The position numbers and the translations under genes are program-made. DNA of 64,000 nt from the NCBI GenBank assembly GCA_036501665.1, contig DASXZW010000084.1, positions 1 through 64,000 of the forward strand, given 5' to 3'. The notes below the pieces were generated by a model. The model saw nothing but the letters and a program-made list of their open reading frames with translations. It made no database searches and was not told the DNA's origin. Origin of the DNA: DATAUD01 sp036501665. Lineage in GTDB: Bacteria; Verrucomicrobiota; Verrucomicrobiia; Limisphaerales; Palsa-1400. Below, piece by piece: positions 7,372 to 15,462 of the stretch (position 1 is its first letter; each line of letters starts with the position of its first letter).

Positions 7372-8106
7372 GTGTCGGATTCGCTGGTTATCAATGAAAT
7401 TTATTTGAGCGCTCAGGGCGAAAGCACGTGGGCGGGGTTGCCATGTGTGTTTATCCGCCTCACCGCGTGCAATCTGCGCTGCTCGTATTGCGACACTGCT
7501 TACGCCTTCACCGAAGGGAAGCGAATGGCCTCGGACGAAATTTTGGAGCGCGTGGAGGAACTGGCGGCTCCGTTCGCCGGGCGTTCGGCAGGGGTGCGTT
7601 TGCCGCTCGTCGAATTGACCGGGGGCGAACCGCTTTTGCAGAAGAATTCGCCGGAGTTGATGAAATCGCTTTGCGATTGCGGATTTACCGTGCTGCTGGA
7701 AACCAGCGGCGCGCTCGACATTGGCGTGGTTGACGCGCGGGCGCGACGCATCATGGACGTAAAGTGCCCGAGCAGTGGAGAATCGGCTCGGATTAGATGG
7801 GAGAATCTCGGCCTCCTCAAAAGCACCGACGAAGTGAAGTTCGTCATCGGCACAAGTCAAGACTACGAATTCTCGAAGGAAATTGTTTTGACTCGAAAGA
7901 TCGCCGACATTTGCCCGGTGCTTTTCTCGTGGGTTTCGCCGCTCCTGTCGCATCAGCAGGACAAATCTCTGCGGGCGGTTCCGGAGGGCCAGACACCGAT
8001 CACGCGACAGCAATTGGTGGAAAGAATTCTCGCGGATGCCCTGCCCGTCCGGTTTCAATTGCAAATGCACAAATTCATCTGGCCGCCGGACCAGAAAGGC
8101 GTTTAG
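7372..8106 (+). CDS. queE: 7-carboxy-7-deazaguanine synthase, radical SAM
   Basis: 244 residues from a GTG start. QueE converts 6-carboxy-tetrahydropterin to 7-carboxy-7-deazaguanine in queuosine/preQ0 synthesis. 'NEIYLSAQGESTWAGLPCVFIRLTACNLRCSYCDTAYAF' contains the CxxxCxxC cluster motif and the substrate-binding QGE; 'VELTGGEPLLQ' binds SAM. The tail is slightly longer than in E. coli. The GTG is chosen because no ATG occurs before the conserved NEIYLSAQGE. No other queuosine genes are in the window. Nine bases separate it from the aminotransferase gene, so it heads a tight cluster. Confidence 0.92.
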   Translation: MSDSLVINEIYLSAQGESTWAGLPCVFIRLTACNLRCSYCDTAYAFTEGKRMASDEILERVEELAAPFAGRSAGVRLPLVELTGGEPLLQKNSPELMKSLCDCGFTVLLETSGALDIGVVDARARRIMDVKCPSSGESARIRWENLGLLKSTDEVKFVIGTSQDYEFSKEIVLTRKIADICPVLFSWVSPLLSHQQDKSLRAVPEGQTPITRQQLVERILADALPVRFQLQMHKFIWPPDQKGV

Positions 8107-8115
8107 CGGGCAAAC

Positions 8116-9402
8116 ATGACTTCCGCAACCAAACGAGTGCTCGATCAACTACGGGCTTATGAATCGCCCAACATGCTGGCGATTGAGCCGGATGGGTCGT
8201 GGCCCATTGTCTGGGAGAGGGCGCGTGGCGCTCGCGTTTGGGATGCGGATGGCAAGCAGTATCTTGACTTGACTGCGGCGTTTGGAGTTGCCTCGGCGGG
8301 ACATGCCAACGCCAGAGTTGTAGCGGCAGGCCGGAGGCAATTGGGCAAACTTCCTCACGCGATGGGCGACGTTCATCCACATGCGTTGAAGGCGCAACTG
8401 GCGCGGGAACTAAGCCGCGTCACTTTCGAACGCTGGAGCGGCAGACGCCACGCGGGAAAAACCATTTTCAATAATTCCGGGTTCGAATCTGTGGAGGCCG
8501 CTCTTAAGACGGCTGTTCTTGCGACAAGGCGCAAAGGAGTCGTGGTTTTTGAAGGCGCTTATCACGGGCTCGGTTACGGCGCGCTCAACGCAACTCATCG
8601 AAGTTTTTTTCGCGATCCGTTCCGGGCGCAATTGCGGGAGTTTGGGCATTTTGTGCCGTTTCCCAAAACTGAAAAGGAACTGAAGCAGACCAGTAAAGAA
8701 GTCAAACGGCTTCTTGACAAAGGAACTTGCGGCGCGGTGCTGGTCGAACCGATTCAGGCTCGCGGCGGGATCAATGTGCCGCCCGTTGAGTTTCTGCCGA
8801 TGCTGCGAGAGCGTTGCGACCGATTCGGCGCGCTCCTTGTTCTGGACGAAATTTACACGGGCTTTGGCCGGACCGGAAAGTGGTTCGCGTGTGAGGAATC
8901 GGAAACCATGCCAGACTTGATCTGCCTTGGGAAAGCGCTCACGGGAGGGTTTCCTCTTTCTGCCTGTGTGGGCCGCGCGGATATTATTGACGCAGCATGG
9001 CCGCCTTCATGCGGCGAGGCAATTCACACCAGCACGTTTCAAGGCAATCCGGTCGGGTGCGCAATGGCTTTGGCGCAAATCGCAGAAGTTCGCGATAAAA
9101 AATTACCGGAACGGTCGGCGCGGCTTGGCAAAATTCTACTCGACGCGCTTCGTTCGGCGATTCCGCCCGAACAAGGAGAGATTCGCGGACGCGGATTGAT
9201 GGTTGGGGTCGAGTTACGGAATCGGGACGGATCACCCGCGACAGATCGCGCCTTCAAGGCCATCAAGGAAATGCTGCACCGGGGATTCATCCTTTTGCCG
9301 GAAGGCGAGCACTCAAACATCATCAGCCTGACGCCGCCGCTGACGATCACGCGCTCAGAACTCGCGGCAACTGTTCCGGCATTAGGGGAGGTTTTGGCGT
9401 GA
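8116..9402 (+). CDS. Class III (PLP-dependent) aminotransferase
   Basis: 428 residues. Fold-type I aminotransferase of the omega-amino-acid / acetylornithine / GSA-mutase class: 'NNSGFESVEAALKTA' (phosphate cup), 'FEGAYHGLGYGAL', 'LVEPIQARGG', 'LLVLDEIYTGFGRTGKWFACE' (PLP-binding Asp) and 'LGKALTGGFPLSA' with the Schiff-base lysine. Typical length. The substrate cannot be assigned; the family includes GabT, ArgD and HemL, and the HemL-like spacing of the N-terminus does not settle it. It lies between queE and rsmA, with a 4-base stop/start overlap to rsmA. Confidence 0.88.
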   Translation: MTSATKRVLDQLRAYESPNMLAIEPDGSWPIVWERARGARVWDADGKQYLDLTAAFGVASAGHANARVVAAGRRQLGKLPHAMGDVHPHALKAQLARELSRVTFERWSGRRHAGKTIFNNSGFESVEAALKTAVLATRRKGVVVFEGAYHGLGYGALNATHRSFFRDPFRAQLREFGHFVPFPKTEKELKQTSKEVKRLLDKGTCGAVLVEPIQARGGINVPPVEFLPMLRERCDRFGALLVLDEIYTGFGRTGKWFACEESETMPDLICLGKALTGGFPLSACVGRADIIDAAWPPSCGEAIHTSTFQGNPVGCAMALAQIAEVRDKKLPERSARLGKILLDALRSAIPPEQGEIRGRGLMVGVELRNRDGSPATDRAFKAIKEMLHRGFILLPEGEHSNIISLTPPLTITRSELAATVPALGEVLA

Positions 9403-10223
9403 AACTTTCGGAAATGAAACTGGTGCTTGCGGAACGCGAACTGCAATTGACCAAATCGCTTGGCCAGAATTTCCTTCACGATCAAAACCAATTGCGCCGG
9501 ATTGTGGCGGCGGCGGCGTTGCGGACGAGCGATAAAGTATTGGAGATCGGCCCCGGCCTCGGTCCTTTGACCGCGTTGCTGATCGAGAGCGGCGTTGAAG
9601 TGCTCGCCATCGAATGGGACCGGCGGCTGTTTGATTATCTTACAGAGAAATTCGCCCAATCACCGAACCTAAAGCTACTCCACGACGACGCGCTCGGTTA
9701 TGCGAAAGAAAACCGCCAGTGGACCGGCTGGAAGCTCGTCGCGAACCTTCCCTATTCCGTGGCGTCCCCCATTTTAGTGGAACTTGCGCTTGCCGACGCA
9801 CCCCCGGAGCGAATGGTCGCGACGCTGCAGTTGGAAGTTGCGCAAAGAATTGTCGCCGCCACTGACGACGACGATTACGGAGTCCTGGGGCTTTTGGTGC
9901 GCTTGCAATTCCAGACTTTGGAATGCTTTAAAATTCCGGCGTCCTGTTTTTTCCCGGCACCCAAAGTCGATTCCGCGTGCGTCGCGCTGGAACGACGCCC
10001 CAAACCACTGCTGGAACCGGCATCCCGATCGGCGTTCGTCAAAATTGTCAAACGCGGTTTTTCGCAACGGCGCAAAATGATGTTCAATCTCCTGAAACAG
10101 GATTGGCCAAAGGAAACTCTCGCGCGCGGCTTCGAGGAAATCGGCATCTCGCCGCAAATTCGCGCCGAAAAAGTCAGTCTGGAACAGTTCGTGCGACTTG
10201 CGCAAATTCTGCAACCAATATGA
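9399..10223 (+). CDS. rsmA: 16S rRNA adenine1518/1519-N6 dimethyltransferase
   Basis: 274 residues. Motif I 'SLGQNFLHDQNQLRRIV' and 'DKVLEIGPGLGPLTALLIESG', motif IV 'NLPYSVASPIL', and C-terminal 'KIVKRGFSQRRKMMFNLLK' are diagnostic of KsgA/RsmA, which dimethylates two adjacent adenines in helix 45 late in 30S assembly. GTG start overlapping the aminotransferase stop by four bases; its own stop overlaps the Nudix start (ATGA). Confidence 0.95.
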   Translation: MKLSEMKLVLAERELQLTKSLGQNFLHDQNQLRRIVAAAALRTSDKVLEIGPGLGPLTALLIESGVEVLAIEWDRRLFDYLTEKFAQSPNLKLLHDDALGYAKENRQWTGWKLVANLPYSVASPILVELALADAPPERMVATLQLEVAQRIVAATDDDDYGVLGLLVRLQFQTLECFKIPASCFFPAPKVDSACVALERRPKPLLEPASRSAFVKIVKRGFSQRRKMMFNLLKQDWPKETLARGFEEIGISPQIRAEKVSLEQFVRLAQILQPI

Positions 10224-10723
10224 GTGAAGAAATTTTCGACATCGTAAACGACCAGGACGAAGTCATTGGCCGCCTGCCGCGCTCCAAGGTGCATCGCGAC
10301 GGGCTGAAACATCGCGCCACACATATTCTGGTTTTTAATTCGCGCGGCGACGTGTTCCTGCAAAAGCGATCCTGGAAAAAGGACAACTCCCCCGGCGTCT
10401 GGGATTCCTCGGCGTCGGGCCACGTGGATTCGGGTGAGGAATACGACCCTTGCGCCGTGCGCGAATTGCGCGAGGAACTGGGCCTTGCCGTTCCCGCGCC
10501 GCCACGACGGCTGTTCAAAATCGCGGCCTGCCCTGAGACGGGCCAGGAATTCGTCTGGGCGTATCGCGTTGAATCGGAAGGGCCGTTCGTTTTGCACCCG
10601 GAGGAAATCGACGTTGGCGGATGGTTCGCGCCAAATCACGTCGATACGTGGATCAAGAATCGCCCGAAAGATTTCGCAAGCGGGTTCATTCTGGTCTGGA
10701 AGAAATTCACGGGTAAGCAGTGA
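10220..10723 (+). CDS. Nudix hydrolase, IPP-isomerase-like group
   Basis: 167 residues. Nudix box 'GHVDSGEEYDPCAVRELREELGL' fits the metal-binding consensus. The N-terminus 'EEIFDIVNDQDEVIGRLPRSKVHRDGLKHRATHILVFN' resembles the YfcD / isopentenyl-diphosphate isomerase-like branch, which hydrolyses nucleoside or other diphosphates. The substrate is not deducible. The start ATG overlaps the rsmA stop, so it closes the queE-aminotransferase-rsmA run. Confidence 0.9.
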   Translation: MSEEIFDIVNDQDEVIGRLPRSKVHRDGLKHRATHILVFNSRGDVFLQKRSWKKDNSPGVWDSSASGHVDSGEEYDPCAVRELREELGLAVPAPPRRLFKIAACPETGQEFVWAYRVESEGPFVLHPEEIDVGGWFAPNHVDTWIKNRPKDFASGFILVWKKFTGKQ

Positions 10724-10751
10724 ATTTTGCTTTTTGGTGTAGCGATTTCCG

Positions 10752-10850
10752 AGCCCTAATCTTAATCTTAATCCTAATCGTAACCGCATTCGTCTTTCCG
10801 CAACTGAGCAAGCGGAGGGATTAGGATTACGAGTAAGATTAGGATTAGGA
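10752..10850. repeat. GATTAN hexamer repeat, inverted pair (copy A1)
   Basis: Left arm 10752-10786 reads CCTAATCTTAATCTTAATCC-type hexamers and the right arm 10816-10850 the reverse complement, GATTAGGATTA-type. Together they can form a long imperfect hairpin upstream of the GrpE-like gene. Other copies are at 20580-20664, 49971-49998, 58403-58435 and 61682-61714. Confidence 0.85.
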
Positions 10851-10874
10851 ATGAATTGAGGAATTGAGACCGCG

Positions 10875-11651
10875 ATGACTGAGATACGTTCACGTTTGCC
10901 GCTTTGGCCATTTTTACTGGCGGACGCATTCCTTGTGGGAATGGGGGGGCTGCTCTTGTGGCTTGGCCATCGGCCGCTGTTGTGGTGGGAAGCGTCGCTG
11001 ATTGTTGTTTGCGTGGCAGCGGCGGCAGGGAGTTTTATCTTTCCTTTTACTCGACGCAATCACGACGATCAGGCATTGGCCCAAGCCAAAATACTTTCCC
11101 ACACCTCGCTCAAGCTGCAACAAATCGACCAGCTTGTGGCGCAAATCACTGGCGCCACTGGCCAGTGGCGGGAGTTTCACGAGCAATCATCCAAAAATAC
11201 CGCGGCAACGAAGGCCGTTGCAGAATCGGTGTCCGCTGAGGCCAAGAAAACCGCTGAATTGCTCCAAAAGGCAGACGACATTGAAAAGGGTAATCTGCGC
11301 CTGGAAGCGGAAAAATTGCGCAAGGCCGAAGCCGAGTGGATTCAAATTGTCGTTTTTATTTTGGACCATGTGTTTGCTGTATTTCAGGCGGCACACCGTT
11401 CCGGGCAACCTGCGTTTGTGGAACAGATGGGCCTTTTTCAGAATAGTTGCCGCGACGCCGCCCGGCGAATTGGGCTGGTCGCGACACTCGTCAAAGCCGG
11501 CGATCCATACGATCCGAACCTTCACAAATTGCCTGATAACATAGTAGCGAACGGACACTCAATCGTCGCCGAAACACTGGCGACAGGTTACACGTTTCAG
11601 GGTCAAATCATCCGTCGTCCACTGGTCGCATTGAAAGAAACTCTACATTAA
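10875..11651 (+). CDS. Membrane protein with coiled coil and GrpE-like C-terminal domain
   Basis: 258 residues. Two transmembrane helices (about 11-30 and 37-57) with a short turn, a long charged coiled coil (65-150), then a globular part whose end 'IVAETLATGYTFQGQIIRRPLVAL' matches the beta-domain signature of GrpE, the nucleotide exchange factor of DnaK (normally xxxEVLQxGYxxxGRVLRPAxV). The preceding helix 'NSCRDAARRIGLV' also fits. A membrane-anchored GrpE-like protein is not the housekeeping grpE. Its stop lies 21 bases before the giant nSTAND/FecR protein and the two are surely co-transcribed. Function unknown: it could recruit a Hsp70 to the membrane or serve as an adaptor for the NTPase. 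Confidence 0.7.
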   Translation: MTEIRSRLPLWPFLLADAFLVGMGGLLLWLGHRPLLWWEASLIVVCVAAAAGSFIFPFTRRNHDDQALAQAKILSHTSLKLQQIDQLVAQITGATGQWREFHEQSSKNTAATKAVAESVSAEAKKTAELLQKADDIEKGNLRLEAEKLRKAEAEWIQIVVFILDHVFAVFQAAHRSGQPAFVEQMGLFQNSCRDAARRIGLVATLVKAGDPYDPNLHKLPDNIVANGHSIVAETLATGYTFQGQIIRRPLVALKETLH

Positions 11652-11672
11652 ATTCTCAGTTGAAACACATAA

Positions 11673-14600
11673 GTGAATAGCCGCGAAGCTCATATTTTAG
11701 TGGCGGATTATGGCGCGGGTGACGCCAGAAAGGCGCGTATTCTTGCGCCGGAAGCGCACAGCTTTACGCCGTTGCTGTCGGAGTTTGCAGGCGACCAATG
11801 GCGCAAAGGCTCCGAGGGGATTTACACGCAGGCATGGGCAAGCGGCGGTGGCCCCGATGAAGCCGGTTTCAAAATCCGCATTTTTGCGACACCAGCAACT
11901 GCGGATAGCACGCTTCGAGCGTTGCTTCCCATCGTCGTCGAGGAGAAATGCCCTTTCAAGGTTATCGCCAATTCAGCTTTGCTGGAGCTGGCTTACTTCA
12001 ATTGGCCGTCGGAAAACCCCTCGGGCGCGTTCTTCACGGTTTATCCGCCGACTGAAGCGGCGTTTAATGAGCTCGCGGAAAAACTCAAAGTAGCAGCGAG
12101 TGGAATTAAAGCTGCCGCACCTGCATCTCCCACGGCCTCAGTCGAAAAAACAAATCCGCTCTCACCAGAAAATCCGTGGCCCGGCTCAAGACCATACTTG
12201 CCGGAGGAAGCCGCGTATTTCTTCGGGTTCGAGGACGAGCAGGCTGAACTTTCGAGGCGGCTTGGTCGGGCGGCGCTTACGGTTTTGCTGGGCGCCGAAC
12301 AGTCGGGCAAAAGTTCGCTCCTGCAAGCGGGTCTGACTGACGCGTTGAGCCATGCGAACATGGCGCCCGTTTACTTGCGCGTGAAACTCGGCGGTGCGGT
12401 GCATCCAGTCCAACAGGTGCGCGACGCGATCAATCGTGTTCTCACCGAACGCCAGATCGACGGCGCGCCATTCGGCGAAGGCCAGACGTTGCGCGATTAT
12501 TTTCACGCGCAGCCGCAACCCTGGCTGGATGCCGACAAGAAGCCTGTCGTGCCCGTCCTGATTTTCGATCAGTTCGAGGATGTGTTCGCCGTCGATGGCG
12601 AGAACCAGGCGTTCGTGAAACCGGTCGATGTGTTTTGGACGCAGATCGGAAATCTCATCGAGAATCGGGGCCGCGATTCCGGGAAGGCTGCCCTGCCCTA
12701 TTCCGATAACCGGAGCGACCGAGTTGCTTTTAAGGCGCTGATCTGTTTGCGCCAGGACAAATTGCCGAAGCTCCAGTCCCGGCGCGGGCTGATTCCTTCG
12801 ATTTCGCAAAATCACTTTTTGCTGAAGTTTTTTAATGGACAGCGAGCCATGCAAGCGGTGCTCGCCCCGGGAAAAAATCTTTTTGACGCAGCCGATGCGG
12901 AACTGCTCGCGGAAGAAATTGTCAGGCTGGCCGGGAATGAATCTCCGCAGTCGATTGGCGGCGCACGAGTTCGAGTGGACCCCAATGAACCGCTGGAGCG
13001 CCTTCGGGTCGAGCCGGCGCTCTTAAGTTTTTTCTGCCAGCAGTTGAACGAAGCGCGGAAGCGTTCGGGCGAAGCGGTAATTACCGCGAAACTTATCGAA
13101 ACCGAAGCCGCTCGAATCTTCGCGCGGTTTTTCCATCGTGAGGAACCGATTGAAATTCCCTTGCCGGTCGAGTCGCCGAAGGTGGAACAAAAGGCGCCCG
13201 TTGAACCGGAAGTTATTGTCGTTCCAGCGAAAGCACCCGAAAAGATCGAGGCGTTGATCCCCCCTGAAGTGCCAACGCCCATCGCGTCAAAAGCTCCCGA
13301 ACCGGAGGTTGTTAAATTCGAGCCGGCGGTCGCAAAGACAGTTGAAGTTTTGCCCGTTGAATTGCCGGAGAAAGTTGAGCAACAGAAGGCGGCTGAACCG
13401 GTTGTTGATGTTCCAGCGCCTGTGCTCGAACGCGTTGAAACGCCGCTCATTCAGGAACCGCAATCCGTTCCGCAAGTCGCGCTTCCAGAACAAAAGGTCG
13501 AGCAAATTCCTGTGATTGCTTCCGAGGTTTCGGAGATTCCGCAGGAAATTAAGGCGAAGATTGCCGAGCCAAAGCCGCAGGCAGCCCAAGTGACAGTGGC
13601 GGCTCCCATCGAAGCGTTGGAAACGGCGCAGGTTCCTGTGCCGATGGACTTGCCGATCGTCAAAGAAAAGCAGACCGCAAAATCCGAGCCGACCAAACAG
13701 GCAGCTCAAGGGCCAAGAAAATCCACAAAATCGCCGGCGCGACAGCCAGTCGTCCCAACGCCACCACAGAGCGCGGAGGAGACGTGGCCGATTCCGGTTG
13801 CCGCCGCGCCGCAGCCAACGTTCCAATACCAAGGGTCAAAAAAAGAAATAGAGTCGCAATCCGCCGTGCCGGAACCGCGAGCCTCTCAAAAATCTCCGCC
13901 AACGGCCAATGGAGGAGATCAGAGAATTCGGCGATTGCGATTTATGATGGCGTCTTGCGGCATCGCATTGATCGTCATGTTGACAGTCATGATTGTCACG
14001 CGCGTTGAAGAAGTTCAGCGGCAACAGACGGAGCATGAGCTGGAGGAATTCGTTTCGCATCTGGCGTCAACTCGAAAGACTTTCAACGCGGCGCACCGGG
14101 AACTTTCCATCGCCGAGGCGAATCTCGCGCTCAAGGAATCGAACCTTCTGGCCTTGACCGTTCAAGCCCGCGAAACACAGCGAACAGCGCAGAATACCGA
14201 GAAACAAAACACGAAGCTCGCCGGGGAGCAGTCGAGTTTCGAGACCCGCATCCGCGCGCTGACCGCGGAAAGAGACAAGGCGGAAACGCGCGTCGCGCAG
14301 TGGAGCAGTTTGCTGAACGATTTGACGAACCAAATCCAGGCTCTCACGAAGGAGAACTCCGCCTTGGAAGCGCGAAACCGCAGCCTCACCCAGGCCAATC
14401 AAACTCGTCCCGTCGTCACAAACGAAAATCGCGTGGTCACGAACGCGCCGGGCACGTTTAGTTTGACGATGAGCCGTCCATCTTTCCAACCGGCGCCCTC
14501 TCCCGCGGAAGAAAAGCAGGCCGCCGCAATGTCGAGTCCTGCTGAAAAATTGGCCGCCCCAATCGTGCCGGATTCCGATCCTTCGTCGCGGCGCTCGGTG

Positions 14601-15194
14601 GATATTTTGCTCGCGCATGGACAATGCCTTTATTCCGAAAACGGAGGAAATTTTCAACCGCTCGTGCTCCGTCAAAATGTTCATCAGGGCGCTGTCATCA
14701 AGACGGGCAAGGCAAGTTGGTGCGACCTCATCATCCGGCGCGCGGGAACGACGATTCGTTTGGCACCCGAGAGCGCGATCAAAATTTCCAGTCTTTCGCT
14801 CGGCGCCCAAAACGGACTTCCGGTTGTCAATACTTCGATTGAGTTGAGCTATGGCCGCCTCTTCTCGATTGTCCGGGCGCTTGTTCCGGGCAGCTCGCTC
14901 GAAATCAGCGATGGCGCAGGACATTCCGTGATCGAAGGCGGCGGGCTGGGTTCTTACATGATCACCGCGCCGAAACCGGACTTTGGAGAAAAGCTGTCCG
15001 TTGTGCCGCTTCGTGTTTTCACGCAAAACGGAAACAGCGTCCTCGCCCCAAACCAGGAGTACAACGCCAAGGACGGCAATGTATTTTCACTGACAGCAAC
15101 GACTTGGGAAACAACACTGTTGCACCTGGACGAACTCGAGGCCGAAGCCGATAAAGCCAGCGCCCAGGCAGAAACGCCGAAACCGGCGCAGTGA
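11673..15194 (+). CDS. Giant signalling-type protein: LanKC-like N-terminus, nSTAND-like NTPase, TM helix, coiled coil, FecR-like domain
   Basis: 1173 residues from a GTG. Residues about 55-140 ('GFKIRIFATPATADSTLRALLPIVVEEKCPFKV...' and 'PSGAFFTVYPPTEAAFNELAEKL') resemble the N-terminal region of class III/IV lanthipeptide synthetases (GWKIHVSAT... SGKFxTxYP). Residues 165-490 look like a novel-STAND NTPase: lead-in 'NPWPGSRPYLPEEAAYFFGFEDE', Walker A GAEQSGKSS (207-215), Walker B 'VPVLIFDQFEDVF' (293-305). A Pro/Glu/Val-rich linker (490-745) precedes one transmembrane helix (756-776), a coiled coil (778-905) and a FecR-like beta domain (about 975-1100; 'GAVIKTGKASWCDLIIRRAGTTIRLAPESAI'). 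Topology suggests a cytosolic NTPase and an extracytoplasmic FecR part. No kinase, lyase or cyclase domain is present, so it is not a lanthipeptide synthetase. Confidence 0.8.
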   Translation: MNSREAHILVADYGAGDARKARILAPEAHSFTPLLSEFAGDQWRKGSEGIYTQAWASGGGPDEAGFKIRIFATPATADSTLRALLPIVVEEKCPFKVIANSALLELAYFNWPSENPSGAFFTVYPPTEAAFNELAEKLKVAASGIKAAAPASPTASVEKTNPLSPENPWPGSRPYLPEEAAYFFGFEDEQAELSRRLGRAALTVLLGAEQSGKSSLLQAGLTDALSHANMAPVYLRVKLGGAVHPVQQVRDAINRVLTERQIDGAPFGEGQTLRDYFHAQPQPWLDADKKPVVPVLIFDQFEDVFAVDGENQAFVKPVDVFWTQIGNLIENRGRDSGKAALPYSDNRSDRVAFKALICLRQDKLPKLQSRRGLIPSISQNHFLLKFFNGQRAMQAVLAPGKNLFDAADAELLAEEIVRLAGNESPQSIGGARVRVDPNEPLERLRVEPALLSFFCQQLNEARKRSGEAVITAKLIETEAARIFARFFHREEPIEIPLPVESPKVEQKAPVEPEVIVVPAKAPEKIEALIPPEVPTPIASKAPEPEVVKFEPAVAKTVEVLPVELPEKVEQQKAAEPVVDVPAPVLERVETPLIQEPQSVPQVALPEQKVEQIPVIASEVSEIPQEIKAKIAEPKPQAAQVTVAAPIEALETAQVPVPMDLPIVKEKQTAKSEPTKQAAQGPRKSTKSPARQPVVPTPPQSAEETWPIPVAAAPQPTFQYQGSKKEIESQSAVPEPRASQKSPPTANGGDQRIRRLRFMMASCGIALIVMLTVMIVTRVEEVQRQQTEHELEEFVSHLASTRKTFNAAHRELSIAEANLALKESNLLALTVQARETQRTAQNTEKQNTKLAGEQSSFETRIRALTAERDKAETRVAQWSSLLNDLTNQIQALTKENSALEARNRSLTQANQTRPVVTNENRVVTNAPGTFSLTMSRPSFQPAPSPAEEKQAAAMSSPAEKLAAPIVPDSDPSSRRSVDILLAHGQCLYSENGGNFQPLVLRQNVHQGAVIKTGKASWCDLIIRRAGTTIRLAPESAIKISSLSLGAQNGLPVVNTSIELSYGRLFSIVRALVPGSSLEISDGAGHSVIEGGGLGSYMITAPKPDFGEKLSVVPLRVFTQNGNSVLAPNQEYNAKDGNVFSLTATTWETTLLHLDELEAEADKASAQAETPKPAQ

Positions 15195-15237
15195 TTTCCG
15201 CATCCCAAAACCCGCAATCCAAACGGTATTATGGCTC

Positions 15238-15403
15238 CAGGGCTGGCGCATCTAAATTCTTGTTACACATTGAAAATCAACCAAGCGTCTCTTGATGGAA
15301 TTCGTTAGCATTGCTTGACAGGTAGGGACGGCTCGCCGAGCCGTCCGCGGTCGCCTCGGCGAGGCGACCCTACCCGCATTGAAATTTAGATGCGTCAGCC
15401 CTG
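15238..15403. repeat. MITE-like 166-bp element with 21-bp inverted ends around a double hairpin (copy C1)
   Basis: The ends CAGGGCTGGCGCATCTAAAT (15238 onward) and their reverse complement (15383-15403) match in 20 of 21 positions. Inside, 15321-15374 is a 54-bp unit bounded by GGTAGGG and CCCTACC, holding two perfect 9-bp stems: GGACGGCTC/GAGCCGTCC and GGTCGCCTC/GAGGCGACC. The unit recurs, reversed, at 24741-24794. It fills most of the 268-base gap between the giant protein and the methyltransferase. Confidence 0.85.
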
Positions 15404-15462
15404 ATTAGGGCTCGCAGTCACCTTGACAACGTGTATTCCTGGCCTCAATACTCGCAATCAAA

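Noticed and set aside
10752..10850. GATTAN arrays as a CRISPR array or telomere-type end
   Set aside because: Units are six bases with no spacers, and copies are scattered between genes inside a chromosome, so neither fits.
11673..15194. Giant protein as a class III lanthipeptide synthetase
   Set aside because: Only the N-terminal region is similar; kinase, lyase and cyclase motifs are absent and no precursor peptide gene was seen nearby.
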